This document shows, in pieces, positions 7,424 to 15,736 of a stretch of 64,000 nt of DNA (position 1 is its first letter; each line of letters begins with the position of its first letter). This DNA is from Mesorhizobium sp. C432A (lineage in GTDB: Bacteria > Pseudomonadota > Alphaproteobacteria > Rhizobiales > Rhizobiaceae). A model generated the notes under the pieces. That model worked only from the letters and a program-made list of their open reading frames with translations, ran no database searches and was not told where the DNA came from. The DNA is taken from assembly GCF_030323145.1 (NCBI RefSeq), contig NZ_CP100470.1, forward strand, positions 3,451,001 to 3,515,000. The letters run 5' to 3'. The translations under genes and the position numbers were made by a program.

Positions 7424-8623
7424 ATGTCCACCCATGTGCGCCATCCGATCTGGCTGCCAGCCCTGCGTCCGGCGGATGCGCGCACCTTTGCCTCGCTCTA
7501 TGCGGTCGAATCCTTCGCCCGTGCCACGGTGTCGAGCGTCATCCCGATCCAGGCTTATGAGATTCTGCACAACGAGCAGATCGTCTCGATCCTCTACACC
7601 ATCGTGGCGCTGCTCGGCCTGTCGGTGACCTTGTTCATGCCGATGCTGATCCGCAGGTTTGACCGGCGCTGGGTCTATACCGCCGGCGCCTGCCTGCTGG
7701 CGATGGGCTCGCTGTTCTTCGTCACCCACACGCTTGCCGGGCAACTGGCAGGCATGCTGTGCCGCGTGATGGGGGCGAGCGCCCTGTCGATCACGCTCAA
7801 CCTCTACATCATGGACCACATCCGCAAGACCGATTTCATGCAGGCCGAATCGCTGCGCATGGCGTGGTCGATGCTGGCCTGGACCGGCGGGCCGACACTC
7901 GGCATCTTCCTCTACACACGCTACGGCATCTATGCCGCGCATGGCGCGGTCGCGGTGTTTGCGTTGGCCTTGCTGGCGCTGTTCTGGACCTACAGGCTGG
8001 GCGACAACCGGTCGATCCGGCCGGGCAAGACACGGCCGGCCAATCCGCTGGCCAATATCGGCCGCTTCGTAGCACAACCCAGGCTCAGGCTGGCCTGGCT
8101 GATCGCCTTCGGCCGCTCCTGCTTCTGGACGACGTTCTTCGTCTACGGGCCGCTGTTCATGGTGATTACCGGCGAGGGCAAGCTTGCCGGCGGCCTGCTG
8201 GTTTCGGCCGGCAACGCGCTGTTGTTCATGGCGATCTTCTGGGGCAAAGCGGGAAAACGCTTCGGCGGCCGGCGCACCATGACCTTCGCCTATTTCGCGA
8301 TGTCGGCGACGCTGCTTGCGGCGGCCGCGGTCGGCACTACCGCGCCGCTGCTTACGGGCTTTTTCCTGCTCTGCGGCGCCTTCTTCACCATCGCGCTCGA
8401 TGCACTGGGCTCGACCGCCTTCATGCGCTCGGTGCGGTCCTATGAGCGGGCGCAGATGGCCGCGGTCTACCGCACCTATCTCGACTTTTCCGAGCTGACG
8501 CCGCCGCTGGTTTATTCGGTGGTGCTGGCGTTTTTCGGCCTCGGCTCGGTGTTCGTGACGCTGGGCATTCTGGCCGCGGTTTGCGGCTTTATCACCTGGC
8601 GCTATCTGCCGAAGTCGCTTTGA
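7424..8623 (+). CDS. MFS transporter
   Basis: The 399-residue protein has twelve predicted membrane helices. It has the basic loop RRFDRRW after helix 2 and a central cytosolic loop around residues 190-215 (YRLGDNRSIRPGKTRPA). This fits the major facilitator superfamily. No substrate-specific motif is recognisable. The ATG at 7424 follows a purine-rich stretch. Its stop codon (8621-8623) directly abuts the stop codon of the convergent Rieske gene. The upstream region 7192-7423 is a divergent promoter region in which I see no clear motif. Confidence 0.88.
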   Translation: MSTHVRHPIWLPALRPADARTFASLYAVESFARATVSSVIPIQAYEILHNEQIVSILYTIVALLGLSVTLFMPMLIRRFDRRWVYTAGACLLAMGSLFFVTHTLAGQLAGMLCRVMGASALSITLNLYIMDHIRKTDFMQAESLRMAWSMLAWTGGPTLGIFLYTRYGIYAAHGAVAVFALALLALFWTYRLGDNRSIRPGKTRPANPLANIGRFVAQPRLRLAWLIAFGRSCFWTTFFVYGPLFMVITGEGKLAGGLLVSAGNALLFMAIFWGKAGKRFGGRRTMTFAYFAMSATLLAAAAVGTTAPLLTGFFLLCGAFFTIALDALGSTAFMRSVRSYERAQMAAVYRTYLDFSELTPPLVYSVVLAFFGLGSVFVTLGILAAVCGFITWRYLPKSL

Positions 8624-9787
8624 TCAGGAGGCCGCATGCCGCTCGCGCACCCAGTTGTGGAAGCGATGCAGATCATACTCCTCCGGCATCAGCACGCCGG
8701 CCGCGTGACGCATCGAGCGCAGGCCTTTCTGGTTGACCTCGCAGATCGCGGCATCCTCCTCCAGCACCTGGGTACCGAAGGCGACGACATTGTCGATGTC
8801 GGTCTCGGCGAGCGCCTCGGGCGCGAACAGCCATTCGGCGGTGAGTTCGGCCTGTTCGGGACCGAGCGGCATCAGTCGCACCGTCCTGACATAATCGACA
8901 TGGCCGACGATGAACATCGAGGGCAGGCTGGTGGCATAGGTCTGTCCGGCCGCACGCTCGGCTGGCGTCAGGCCCGGGAAGACCGGGCCATGGGCGTGTC
9001 CGTCGCGCGACCAGGTCTCGGCGCCGGCGCGCAGGCCACCCGAAAACTCCGGTGCGTCATTGTCGGCATGGCGGACCCAGTCGGGGTCGTCGTGCCGGCT
9101 CATCAGGCCGCGGCCGTATATCGGCACCAGCCGAGACAGGTCCTTGTGGACGCCTGGGCAATGCAGGCACTCGTTGAAGTTCTCCCAGAAGATTTTCCAG
9201 TTGCAGTTCATCACCTTGCGCAGGACATGGCCTGATACCAGCGTTTCCAGCGGCCAGTTGGCGAGGTCGCCGGATGCGGGATCGAAGGAGGTCTCGGCGG
9301 AGCCGGCCGTCGCCTGCTGAAGGTTCACAAAGACAAAGCCGCGCCACACCGACAGCGCCACCCGGTAGAGCGGATGATCTGCCTTGTCGAAACCATCTGG
9401 CAGCGATTTCGAGGGAACGCGCACGAGATCGCCGCGCAGCGAGTAGGACCAGGCATGGTAGGGGCAAGTGATGAGCCGCGCTTTCAGCCGGCCCTCGCTT
9501 TCCTGGCAAAGCTGCGAGCCGCGATGCCGGCAGGTGTTGTGGAAGGCGCGCAACTCGCCGGTGTCGTCGCGCAGCACGACGATTTCCTGCGTGCCGACGC
9601 GGAATGTCCTGAATGCCAAAGGCTGGGCAAGATCGGCCTCGCGGCAGACGAGCAGCCAGCTTTTGTACCAGATGGCCTCGAGATCGCGCTGGTAAGCCTC
9701 GCTATCCCAATAGGCCGATGACGGTAGCGTCGGTTCGGCCCGGCTCAGGCCGTTATAGGGGTCGCGCTCGCTCGGGTTGGGATGCAT
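8624..9787 (-). CDS. Rieske non-heme iron oxygenase, large subunit (GbcA/choline-monooxygenase-like)
   Basis: The 387-residue protein starts at ATG 9787 (MHPNPSERDP). A Rieske [2Fe-2S] domain carries C86-R-H88 and C108-P-Y-H111. The catalytic domain carries the mononuclear iron motif ENFNECLHCPGVH with H209 and H214. The family hydroxylates or oxidatively demethylates substrates using a separate reductase, which is not adjacent. General annotation would be aromatic ring hydroxylase. Some relatives instead demethylate quaternary amines (GbcA, stachydrine demethylase, carnitine and choline monooxygenases). The many methylated-amine genes in this window make the latter plausible, but the substrate is not shown by sequence. 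Confidence 0.85.
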   Translation of the reverse strand: MHPNPSERDPYNGLSRAEPTLPSSAYWDSEAYQRDLEAIWYKSWLLVCREADLAQPLAFRTFRVGTQEIVVLRDDTGELRAFHNTCRHRGSQLCQESEGRLKARLITCPYHAWSYSLRGDLVRVPSKSLPDGFDKADHPLYRVALSVWRGFVFVNLQQATAGSAETSFDPASGDLANWPLETLVSGHVLRKVMNCNWKIFWENFNECLHCPGVHKDLSRLVPIYGRGLMSRHDDPDWVRHADNDAPEFSGGLRAGAETWSRDGHAHGPVFPGLTPAERAAGQTYATSLPSMFIVGHVDYVRTVRLMPLGPEQAELTAEWLFAPEALAETDIDNVVAFGTQVLEEDAAICEVNQKGLRSMRHAAGVLMPEEYDLHRFHNWVRERHAAS

Positions 9788-9879
9788 GGCTGGCTTCCTA
9801 TGAAGCGTCAGCCGACACCCCGGCAAATCGTTTGTCAATCAGAGTGCCGCATTGCCGGTTGCAGGCGCGGCGCATAATC

Positions 9880-10614
9880 ATGTCGTGGACATGGGACATT
9901 CGGAATTGGGGGGATTCGGACGTGGCCGCACGACAGATGTCGCTTACGCCGGAGCTGGTCGCGCGCTGCTGGCGCGAGATCAGGGACCCCGGGCCGGATC
10001 CGGACGCGATGCATCTCGATGAAGCCGACTATGACGCGCTGCTGGATGAATTGCAGGTCGAACTCCCGGACAGCGAACCGCTATGGCTGTTCGGCTATGG
10101 ATCGCTGATCTGGAAACCGGAAATAGATTATGTCGAGGACCGCGTTGCCTTGGCGCGCGGCTGGCATCGGTCCTTTTGCATGAACATGACGCGCTGGCGC
10201 GGCACCAAGGACAGCCCCGGCCTGATGATGGCGCTGGACCGTGGCGGACAATGCAAGGGCGTCGCCTTTCGGCTGACCGACAATAACCGGCGCGAGCAGT
10301 TGGGCCGGCTTTTCCGGCGCGAAGTCACGCTGAAGCCGACAAGCTACCGGCCGCGCATGCTCAAGCTTGCAAGCGAGGCCGGACCGCTCAGGGCATTGGC
10401 CTTCGTCATCAACCGCAACGGCCTGACCTATTCAGGGCCGCTCGACGAGGGCAAGGTCGTCGAAAGGCTGGCAACGTCCTGCGGGCACTGGGGGTCGGGC
10501 GCCGACTATCTCTACAACACGGTGAAAAACCTTGAAGAGCGCGGCATTCACGATCGCCATCTGTGGCGGCTGCAGCGGCTGGTTGCCGAGCGGATCACCG
10601 CGTTGAACCCGTAA
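9880..10614 (+). CDS. chaC: gamma-glutamylcyclotransferase, ChaC type
   Basis: The 244-residue protein contains the ChaC signature YGSLIWKP (Y73 onward), followed by ALARGWHRSFCMNM. In known ChaC enzymes these residues bind the gamma-glutamyl group and release 5-oxoproline from glutathione. The catalytic glutamate should lie in the downstream ALAFVINR/GPLDEG region. The start at ATG 9880 gives an N-terminal extension of about 70 residues before the core, common in proteobacterial members. The gene is divergent from the Rieske gene and upstream of the cobalamin riboswitch. It has no functional tie to either that I can see. Confidence 0.9.
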   Translation: MSWTWDIRNWGDSDVAARQMSLTPELVARCWREIRDPGPDPDAMHLDEADYDALLDELQVELPDSEPLWLFGYGSLIWKPEIDYVEDRVALARGWHRSFCMNMTRWRGTKDSPGLMMALDRGGQCKGVAFRLTDNNRREQLGRLFRREVTLKPTSYRPRMLKLASEAGPLRALAFVINRNGLTYSGPLDEGKVVERLATSCGHWGSGADYLYNTVKNLEERGIHDRHLWRLQRLVAERITALNP

Positions 10615-10695
10615 CGCCGCATGGCGCATTCGCGCTGTTGGCCGGCGGAATTTGGTTTGCCGGATGCGGCCGTTTCAGCCTATAGTCATGCATGT

Positions 10696-10900
10696 CGTCG
10701 GTTCCGTTAGGGACCAAGAGGGAATGCGGTGAGGGCTGACTTGTTGCCCAATGCCGTGGCTGCCCCCGCAACTGTGTGCGGTAGTCCTCTCCAAGCCACT
10801 GGGGATTTTTTCTTCGGGAAGGTGGGGAAGGGCGCTGATCCGCGAGCCAGGAGACCTGCCGGCGACAGGGAACTGACTTCGATGCCCTCGGGTGGAGGGC
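10696..10900 (+). promoter_or_regulatory. cobalamin (AdoCbl) riboswitch
   Basis: The leader has the expected blocks in order: GGTTCC near 10700, GGGAATGCGGTGA near 10720-10732, GCCGTGGCTGCCCCCGCAACTG near 10753-10774, AAGCCACTGGGG near 10795, GGGAAGG near 10816, and the B12 box GCCAGGAGACCTGCC at 10846-10860. Downstream, GCCCTC (10884-10889) can pair with GAGGGC (10895-10900), just before the likely ribosome site GAAAGG and the cbtB ATG at 10914. Control is therefore probably at translation initiation, with cobalamin lowering expression of cbtBA and perhaps cobPO. Confidence 0.93.
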
Positions 10901-10913
10901 GAAAGGACAAGAT

Positions 10914-11093
10914 ATGAATTCCGCTTCCGTCTCCCTCGGCGCTTCCGTCTCCTCGCAGTCGCGCTTCATGCAGCTCGTGCTTAGCGCGTTTCTGGGGATT
11001 TTCGTCGTCGGCGTTGTCGGTTTCTCGCACATCGATGCGGTCCACAATGCGGCGCACGACTATCGCCATTCGATGGCGTTTCCCTGCCACTGA
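10914..11093 (+). CDS. cbtB: cobalt transporter subunit CbtB
   Basis: This 59-residue protein is a single-span membrane protein (residues about 20-40). It has a short histidine-rich C-terminus, HNAAHDYRHSMAFPCH, the conserved metal-binding tail of CbtB. It is the first gene after the cobalamin riboswitch and 15 bases before cbtA. CbtAB is the B12-regulated cobalt uptake system found where CbiMNQO is absent. GAAAGG provides the ribosome site seven bases before the ATG. It is short and easily missed. Confidence 0.93.
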   Translation: MNSASVSLGASVSSQSRFMQLVLSAFLGIFVVGVVGFSHIDAVHNAAHDYRHSMAFPCH

Positions 11094-11108
11094 CGAGGAT
11101 CTGACATC

Positions 11109-11912
11109 ATGAACCTGTTTCGCAACGTCGTGTTCATCGCGGCGATCGCAGGGCTCGTGGCCGGTGTCGCTCTCGCCTGCATGCAGGCCTACGCCACCGT
11201 GCCGCTGATCCTCAAGGCGGAGGTCTACGAAAAGGCTGGTGGCGGCCACGAGCATCAGCATGCCGCGGTGCCCGCCGCCAACGCTACGGACACCAATGCC
11301 ATGAGCACCGCCGCGCCGGCGGAAAATGCGGTGAGCAGCGCAACACCGGCTGAAGCAGCCGCGCCGGCGGAGGACGAAGGCTGGGCGCCGGCCGACGGCT
11401 TCGAGCGCTTCGCCTTCAGTGTCGTCGCCAATATCGTCACCGGCATCGGCTTCGCGCTGGTCCTGGTGGCGGTTTCCGAGTTCGCCGGTGGCATCGGCAG
11501 CTGGCGCCAGGGCGTGTTCTGGGGTCTGGCCGGCTTTGCCGTTTTCACGCTGGCGCCGGGACTCGGCCTGCCGCCGGAACTGCCGGCAATGCCGGCGGCC
11601 GATCTCATGCAGCGCCAGATCTGGTGGTGGGCAACGGTGATGGCAACGGCGATCGGTCTTGCCCTTATCACCTTCCGCACGTCGGCGCCCCTGACCGTGC
11701 TCGCCGTCGTCCTGATCGTCGCCCCGCATATTGTCGGCGCGCCGCAGCCTGACAGTTTTGTAACGCCGATCCCGGAGGGCCTGCATCATCAGTTCGTGGT
11801 GGCGGTGACGCTGACCAATCTGGTGTTCTGGGTGGTGCTCGGCGCGGTTGTCGGCATAGTGCGCGCGCGCTTCACCGGCACCGCGACCAGCCTGCGCGAC
11901 ACCTTTGCCTGA
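11109..11912 (+). CDS. cbtA: cobalt transporter subunit CbtA
   Basis: The 267-residue protein has about six to seven membrane helices. A first helix (residues 5-25) is followed by a periplasmic segment with the potential metal ligands GGGHEHQH (residues about 43-50), then an alanine/glutamate-rich low-complexity linker, and then the hydrophobic core. CbtA is the main subunit of the B12-regulated cobalt transporter with CbtB. AGGAT precedes the ATG at 11109. The stop overlaps the TTG start of cobP, so uptake and corrin-ring amidation/adenosylation genes are expressed together. Confidence 0.92.
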   Translation: MNLFRNVVFIAAIAGLVAGVALACMQAYATVPLILKAEVYEKAGGGHEHQHAAVPAANATDTNAMSTAAPAENAVSSATPAEAAAPAEDEGWAPADGFERFAFSVVANIVTGIGFALVLVAVSEFAGGIGSWRQGVFWGLAGFAVFTLAPGLGLPPELPAMPAADLMQRQIWWWATVMATAIGLALITFRTSAPLTVLAVVLIVAPHIVGAPQPDSFVTPIPEGLHHQFVVAVTLTNLVFWVVLGAVVGIVRARFTGTATSLRDTFA

Positions 11913-12417
11913 TCGCAGTTTGACCTTCATCATCGGCGGTGCGCGCTCCGGCAAGAGCGTGCATGCCGAAAGTTTGGCGACGGCGTTGCCGCCGCCATGG
12001 GCTTATATCGCCACCGCGCAAGCCTATGACGGCGAAATGCGCGAGCGCATCGCGCAGCACCGCTCGCGCCGCGGCGAGGGATGGGCGACCATCGATGCCC
12101 CGCTTGATCTTGCAGGTGCGATCGAGGCATTGCCGGACAACCAGCCGGTGCTTGTCGACTGCCTGACGCTGTGGCTGACCAATCATATGCTGGCCGATCA
12201 TGATCTGGAGGGGGAGTGCCGGCGGCTGGCCGATGTGCTTTCGCGGCCGCGCGGACCGTGGTTCGTGGTCTCCAACGAAGTCGGACAAGGCATTGTGCCC
12301 GACAATGCGCTGGCACGCCGGTTCCGCGATGCCGCCGGCCGGCTCAACCAGCAGATCGCGGTCGTAGCTGATATGGTGCTTCTGATGGTGGCGGGGCTGC
12401 CGCTCAAGGTGAAATGA
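11905..12417 (+). CDS. cobP: adenosylcobinamide kinase / adenosylcobinamide-phosphate guanylyltransferase
   Basis: The 170-residue protein is CobP (CobU of enterobacteria). It phosphorylates adenosylcobinamide and then transfers GMP, the first part of nucleotide-loop assembly. The P-loop GGARSGKS lies at about residues 10-17, and the guanylylation region contains AYIATAQAYDGEM and HRSRRGEGW, the latter with the histidine used for the GMP intermediate. The start is probably TTG 11905, overlapping cbtA, or TTG 11920. It is followed one base later by cobO. Confidence 0.94.
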   Translation: MPDRSLTFIIGGARSGKSVHAESLATALPPPWAYIATAQAYDGEMRERIAQHRSRRGEGWATIDAPLDLAGAIEALPDNQPVLVDCLTLWLTNHMLADHDLEGECRRLADVLSRPRGPWFVVSNEVGQGIVPDNALARRFRDAAGRLNQQIAVVADMVLLMVAGLPLKVK

Positions 12418-12418
12418 G

Positions 12419-13033
12419 ATGACCGATATCGACACAAAAGACGAAGAGCGCCATCGCGCCAAGATGGCCAAGCGCAAGGCGGTGCAGGACGCCGAGGTCG
12501 CGGAAAAGACGGTCGAGAAGGGGCTGCTGATCGTCAACACCGGACCCGGCAAGGGCAAGACCACGGCTGCCTTCGGGCTGGCGCTGCGCATGCTCGGCTA
12601 TGGCAAGCGCGTCGGAATGGTCCAGTTCATCAAGGGCAAATGGCACACCGGCGAGAAGGATGCCTTCGCGGCGTTTGGCGACCGCGTCGTCTGGCACACG
12701 ATGGGCGAGGGTTTCACCTGGGAGACGCAGGATCTGAAGCGCGACATTAAGGCGGCCGAAGCCGCCTGGGCCAAGGCGCTGGAACTGATCGCCGATCCCT
12801 CGATCAGCCTCGTCGTGCTGGACGAACTGAACATCGCGCTGCGTTACGACTATCTCGATCTCGACAGAGTGGTGGCGGCGCTGAAAGCGCGGCGCGAAGG
12901 TCTGCATGTCGTCGTCACCGGCCGCAACGCCAAGCCGGCGCTGGTCGAGGCGGCGGATCTGGTGACGGAGATGGGCGTGACCAAGCATCATTTTTCGGCC
13001 GGCGTTAAAGCACAGCAGGGGATTGAGTTTTGA
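12419..13033 (+). CDS. cobO: cob(I)yrinic acid a,c-diamide adenosyltransferase
   Basis: The 204-residue protein is of the CobO/BtuR (CobA) type. The P-loop is GPGKGKTTAAFG near residue 42, followed by RMLGYGKRVGMVQFIKG and the conserved LVVLDELNIAL segment. It adds the adenosyl ligand to the corrinoid cobalt from ATP. The charged N-terminal 30 residues are normal for the family. It follows cobP by one base and ends at the mirror-image repeat that separates it from the convergent cobD. Confidence 0.95.
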   Translation: MTDIDTKDEERHRAKMAKRKAVQDAEVAEKTVEKGLLIVNTGPGKGKTTAAFGLALRMLGYGKRVGMVQFIKGKWHTGEKDAFAAFGDRVVWHTMGEGFTWETQDLKRDIKAAEAAWAKALELIADPSISLVVLDELNIALRYDYLDLDRVVAALKARREGLHVVVTGRNAKPALVEAADLVTEMGVTKHHFSAGVKAQQGIEF

Positions 13034-13048
13034 GGGGCTATCCTCACC

Positions 13049-13170
13049 TTTTACCCTCCCCCTTGTGGGGAGGGTCGATCCGCGAAGCGGATCGGGGTGG
13101 GGGTTCTCGTAGTACGCAGTCCCCCACCCCGGCGCTTCGCGCCGACCCTCCCCACAAGGGGGAGGGTAAA
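13049..13170. repeat. mirror-image intergenic repeat between cobO and cobD
   Basis: TTTTACCCTCCCCCTTG at 13049 onward is repeated in reverse complement, ending GGGGGAGGGTAAA at 13170, with GTGGGGAGGGTCG and its complement inside. The whole block can fold into a long hairpin. It lies between convergent genes and could act as a two-way terminator. A shorter relative is at 24255-24416. Confidence 0.8.
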
Positions 13171-13189
13171 GGAAGGCGACGGTAAGCTC

Positions 13190-14167
13190 TCAGAACGTCA
13201 CCGCGATAAGCACCGCCGACAGCAACCCGAACAGCCCAATCAGCAGATAGTCCGCCACCTGGTACAATTTCAGCGCCTGCCTGATGTCCTGGCTTTCCGC
13301 CGCGCGCCTACCGCCTTCGCCCATATAGGCGTCCTCGATGATGACGCCGCCATAGCTGCGCGGGCCGGCGAGCGCCAGGCCGAGTGCGCCGGCCATTGCC
13401 GCTTCCGGCCAGCCGGCATTGGGCGAGCGGTGCTTTTTGGCGTCGCGCCGCACTGCTTGCCAGGCGTTGCGGGGATCGGCGCCGTCAACGAGAAAGGCGG
13501 CGGCAACGATCAGCAACGCGGTCAGCCGGGACGCCGGCAGGTTGATCCAGTCGTCGAAGAGTGCTGCCGCGCGGCCGAAGGCCTCGTGGTGCGGGGTGCG
13601 GTGGCCGATCATCGAATCGGCGGTGTTGGCGGCCTTGTAGGCCACGCCGCCGGCCAGACCGCAGACACCTGTCCAGAAGGCGGGCGCAACGATGCCGTCG
13701 GAGAAATTCTCGGCCAGGCTTTCGATGGCGGCGCGGCTGACGCCGGCATGGTCGAGCTTCTCTGGATCGCGACCGACGATGCGCGCAACCGCAATGCGGC
13801 CGAGCGCCAGCCCGCCGGTATCCAGCGAATCGGCCACCGCCTCGACATGTTCGGTAAGGCTCTTTTGCGACAGCAGCGACGAGGCCAGGATTGCCGTGAT
13901 GATCATGCCGGCAGGAAAGAGCTGCCAGAGCAGGATTTGCACGATGAAGGCGATTGCCGCCGGCACCAGCACGATCACCAGCAGCGCCTGCACGCTGCGG
14001 CGGCGACGCAGCGCGTCGGAATCAGTGTCGCGGTTGAGCCTGAGGTCGAGAAAGGCTATCAGCCTGCCGAACCAGGTGACGGGATGGCCGACGGCACGGA
14101 ACAGCCAGTCCGGGTAACCCAGGATGCGTTCGATGGCCAGCGACAGGAAAGCGATCAGGATCGACAT
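13190..14167 (-). CDS. cobD: adenosylcobinamide-phosphate synthase (CbiB type)
   Basis: The 325-residue membrane protein has an N-terminal helix containing the family signature ERILGYPDWLFRAVGHPVTWFGRLIAF (shown here only in part: LGYPDWLFR, HPVTWFG). It also has the conserved SLAENFSDGIVAP and RTPHHEAFGRAAA segments. It joins the aminopropanol or threonine-derived arm to adenosylcobyric acid. Its start codon (14167-14165) overlaps the start codon of the divergent cobC gene. The length is normal. Confidence 0.94.
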   Translation of the reverse strand: MSILIAFLSLAIERILGYPDWLFRAVGHPVTWFGRLIAFLDLRLNRDTDSDALRRRRSVQALLVIVLVPAAIAFIVQILLWQLFPAGMIITAILASSLLSQKSLTEHVEAVADSLDTGGLALGRIAVARIVGRDPEKLDHAGVSRAAIESLAENFSDGIVAPAFWTGVCGLAGGVAYKAANTADSMIGHRTPHHEAFGRAAALFDDWINLPASRLTALLIVAAAFLVDGADPRNAWQAVRRDAKKHRSPNAGWPEAAMAGALGLALAGPRSYGGVIIEDAYMGEGGRRAAESQDIRQALKLYQVADYLLIGLFGLLSAVLIAVTF

Positions 14168-15221
14168 GAAGCTTTCTGATGGAGCGATTACTGTGGTGGA
14201 TCACGGTGGATCCCTTGGCCGGGCGAGGGCGCTCTTCCCTCACGCGCCACAACCTTTCGTCGATCTCTCGACAGGTATCAATCCGCACTCCTACCCGCTT
14301 TTCGAGCTGCCCGCCACCGCCCTGTCACGATTGCCGGAGGCCGCGCGCCTGTGTGAGCTGGCCAGGGTCGCGGCCGGCGCCTATGGCGCGCCTTCGGCCG
14401 AGAATGTGGCGGTCGCCCCGGGCACGCAGATCCTGCTGCCGCGCGTCGCCTCGCTGGTCAGCCCCGGCAAGGCGCTGGTGCTCGGGCCGACCTATGCCGA
14501 GCATGCCAGGGCCGCCGCGATTGCCGGCCATGCGGTGGCGGAGGTCGACGATTTCGAGGCGCTTGCGGGAGCCGAAATTGCCATCGTCGTCAATCCCAAC
14601 AATCCCGACGGGCGCGTCGTGTCGCGGGAGAGGCTGCTTCGGCTTGCCGAGACATTGCGCGCCATAGGCGGTCTGCTGGTCGTCGACGAAGCCTTCATGG
14701 ATGTCGGCCCGCACGCGGAAAGCCTGGCCGGCGATGTCGGGCGGGGCGGCATCGTCGTGCTGCGCTCGTTTGGCAAGTTCTTCGGTCTCGCCGGCCTGCG
14801 GCTCGGCTTCGCACTTTCCGATGCGGTGACGGTCGAAAGGCTTGAAACGCAATTCGGCCCTTGGGCGGTCGCCGGCCCAGCGCTCGAATACGGCATCCGC
14901 GCGCTTGCCGACAGCGGCTGGCAGGCCGGCATGCGGCGGCGGCTGGCGCAGGATGCGGCGCGGCTCGATGCACTGCTTTCGCGCTTTGGCGTTGCTGTCG
15001 CCGGCGGCACGACGCTGTTTCGCTATCTCCGGCTTGCCGATGCACCGGGGCTGTTTTCGACGCTCGGTGAGCGCGGCATATTGCTCAGGCATTTTTCCGA
15101 GCGTCCCCAGGTGCTCCGCGCGGGGCTGCCTGGAAGTCAGGAGGAATGGCAGCGGCTCGAATCGGCGCTTGCCGACTGGCACGCACGGCGCGACGATGGG
15201 TCGAAGGAGATCGCGCCATGA
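14166..15221 (+). CDS. cobC: threonine-phosphate decarboxylase
   Basis: The 351-residue PLP enzyme supplies aminopropanol phosphate for the cobalamin side chain. It has DLSTGINPHSYP near the N-terminus, NPNNPDGR near residue 140, VVDEAFMDV near 175 and the Schiff-base lysine K204 in SFGKFFGLAGLRLGF. The start MKLSDGAI at ATG 14166 is chosen because longer in-frame starts would lie deep within the divergent cobD gene. AGGA at about 14156 is the likely ribosome site. Its stop overlaps the start of the phosphatase gene. Confidence 0.92.
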   Translation: MKLSDGAITVVDHGGSLGRARALFPHAPQPFVDLSTGINPHSYPLFELPATALSRLPEAARLCELARVAAGAYGAPSAENVAVAPGTQILLPRVASLVSPGKALVLGPTYAEHARAAAIAGHAVAEVDDFEALAGAEIAIVVNPNNPDGRVVSRERLLRLAETLRAIGGLLVVDEAFMDVGPHAESLAGDVGRGGIVVLRSFGKFFGLAGLRLGFALSDAVTVERLETQFGPWAVAGPALEYGIRALADSGWQAGMRRRLAQDAARLDALLSRFGVAVAGGTTLFRYLRLADAPGLFSTLGERGILLRHFSERPQVLRAGLPGSQEEWQRLESALADWHARRDDGSKEIAP

Positions 15222-15727
15222 TCCATATCTGTTCGCTGGCAAAGCTTGAGGAGACGGTGGCCAAAAGCGGCGCCGAGCGCGTGCTGTCGCTGCTCGCTGC
15301 CGGCACCGAGGTGACGCGGCCGGCCTCAATCGCGAGGGAAAACCACCTGCATCTGGTCATGCACGACATCGCGGTGGCGCAGGACGGCATGACCATGCCC
15401 GGCGAAGACCATGTGCGCAATCTGCTCGATTTCGCCCGGAAATGGGACCGCGCCAAACCCATGGTCGTCCATTGCTATGCCGGCATCAGCCGCTCGACCG
15501 CCTCGGCCTATATCATTGCGGCGGCGCTCGCCCCGAAGCGCGACGAAGTCGAACTTGCGCAGACATTGCGGAAGCTTTCGCCCTCGGCGACACCCAATCC
15601 ACGGTTGATCGCCGTCGCGGATGCTCTGCTCTCACGACAAGGCCGCATGATCGAAGCGATCGAGGCGATCGGACGCGGCGCCGATGCTTTTGAGGGTACG
15701 CCTTTCGTGTTGAAGATCGACGGCTAA
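15218..15727 (+). CDS. tyrosine/dual-specificity protein phosphatase-like protein
   Basis: The 169-residue protein carries the CX5R phosphatase loop HCYAGISRSTASA, with C86 and R92, in a short PTP-like fold. It overlaps the stop of cobC (ATGA), so it is co-translated with cobalamin genes. This pairing suggests a housekeeping role for a phosphorylated intermediate, but that is inference from position only. The substrate could equally be a protein or a small phosphorylated metabolite. No other domain is present. Confidence 0.82.
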   Translation: MIHICSLAKLEETVAKSGAERVLSLLAAGTEVTRPASIARENHLHLVMHDIAVAQDGMTMPGEDHVRNLLDFARKWDRAKPMVVHCYAGISRSTASAYIIAAALAPKRDEVELAQTLRKLSPSATPNPRLIAVADALLSRQGRMIEAIEAIGRGADAFEGTPFVLKIDG

Positions 15728-15736
15728 GGCGGCCCG

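Noticed and set aside
13049..13170. Possible CRISPR or tandem array
   Set aside because: There are only two inverted copies of a unit, with no regular spacers. It is a mirror-image intergenic element, and no cas genes are present.
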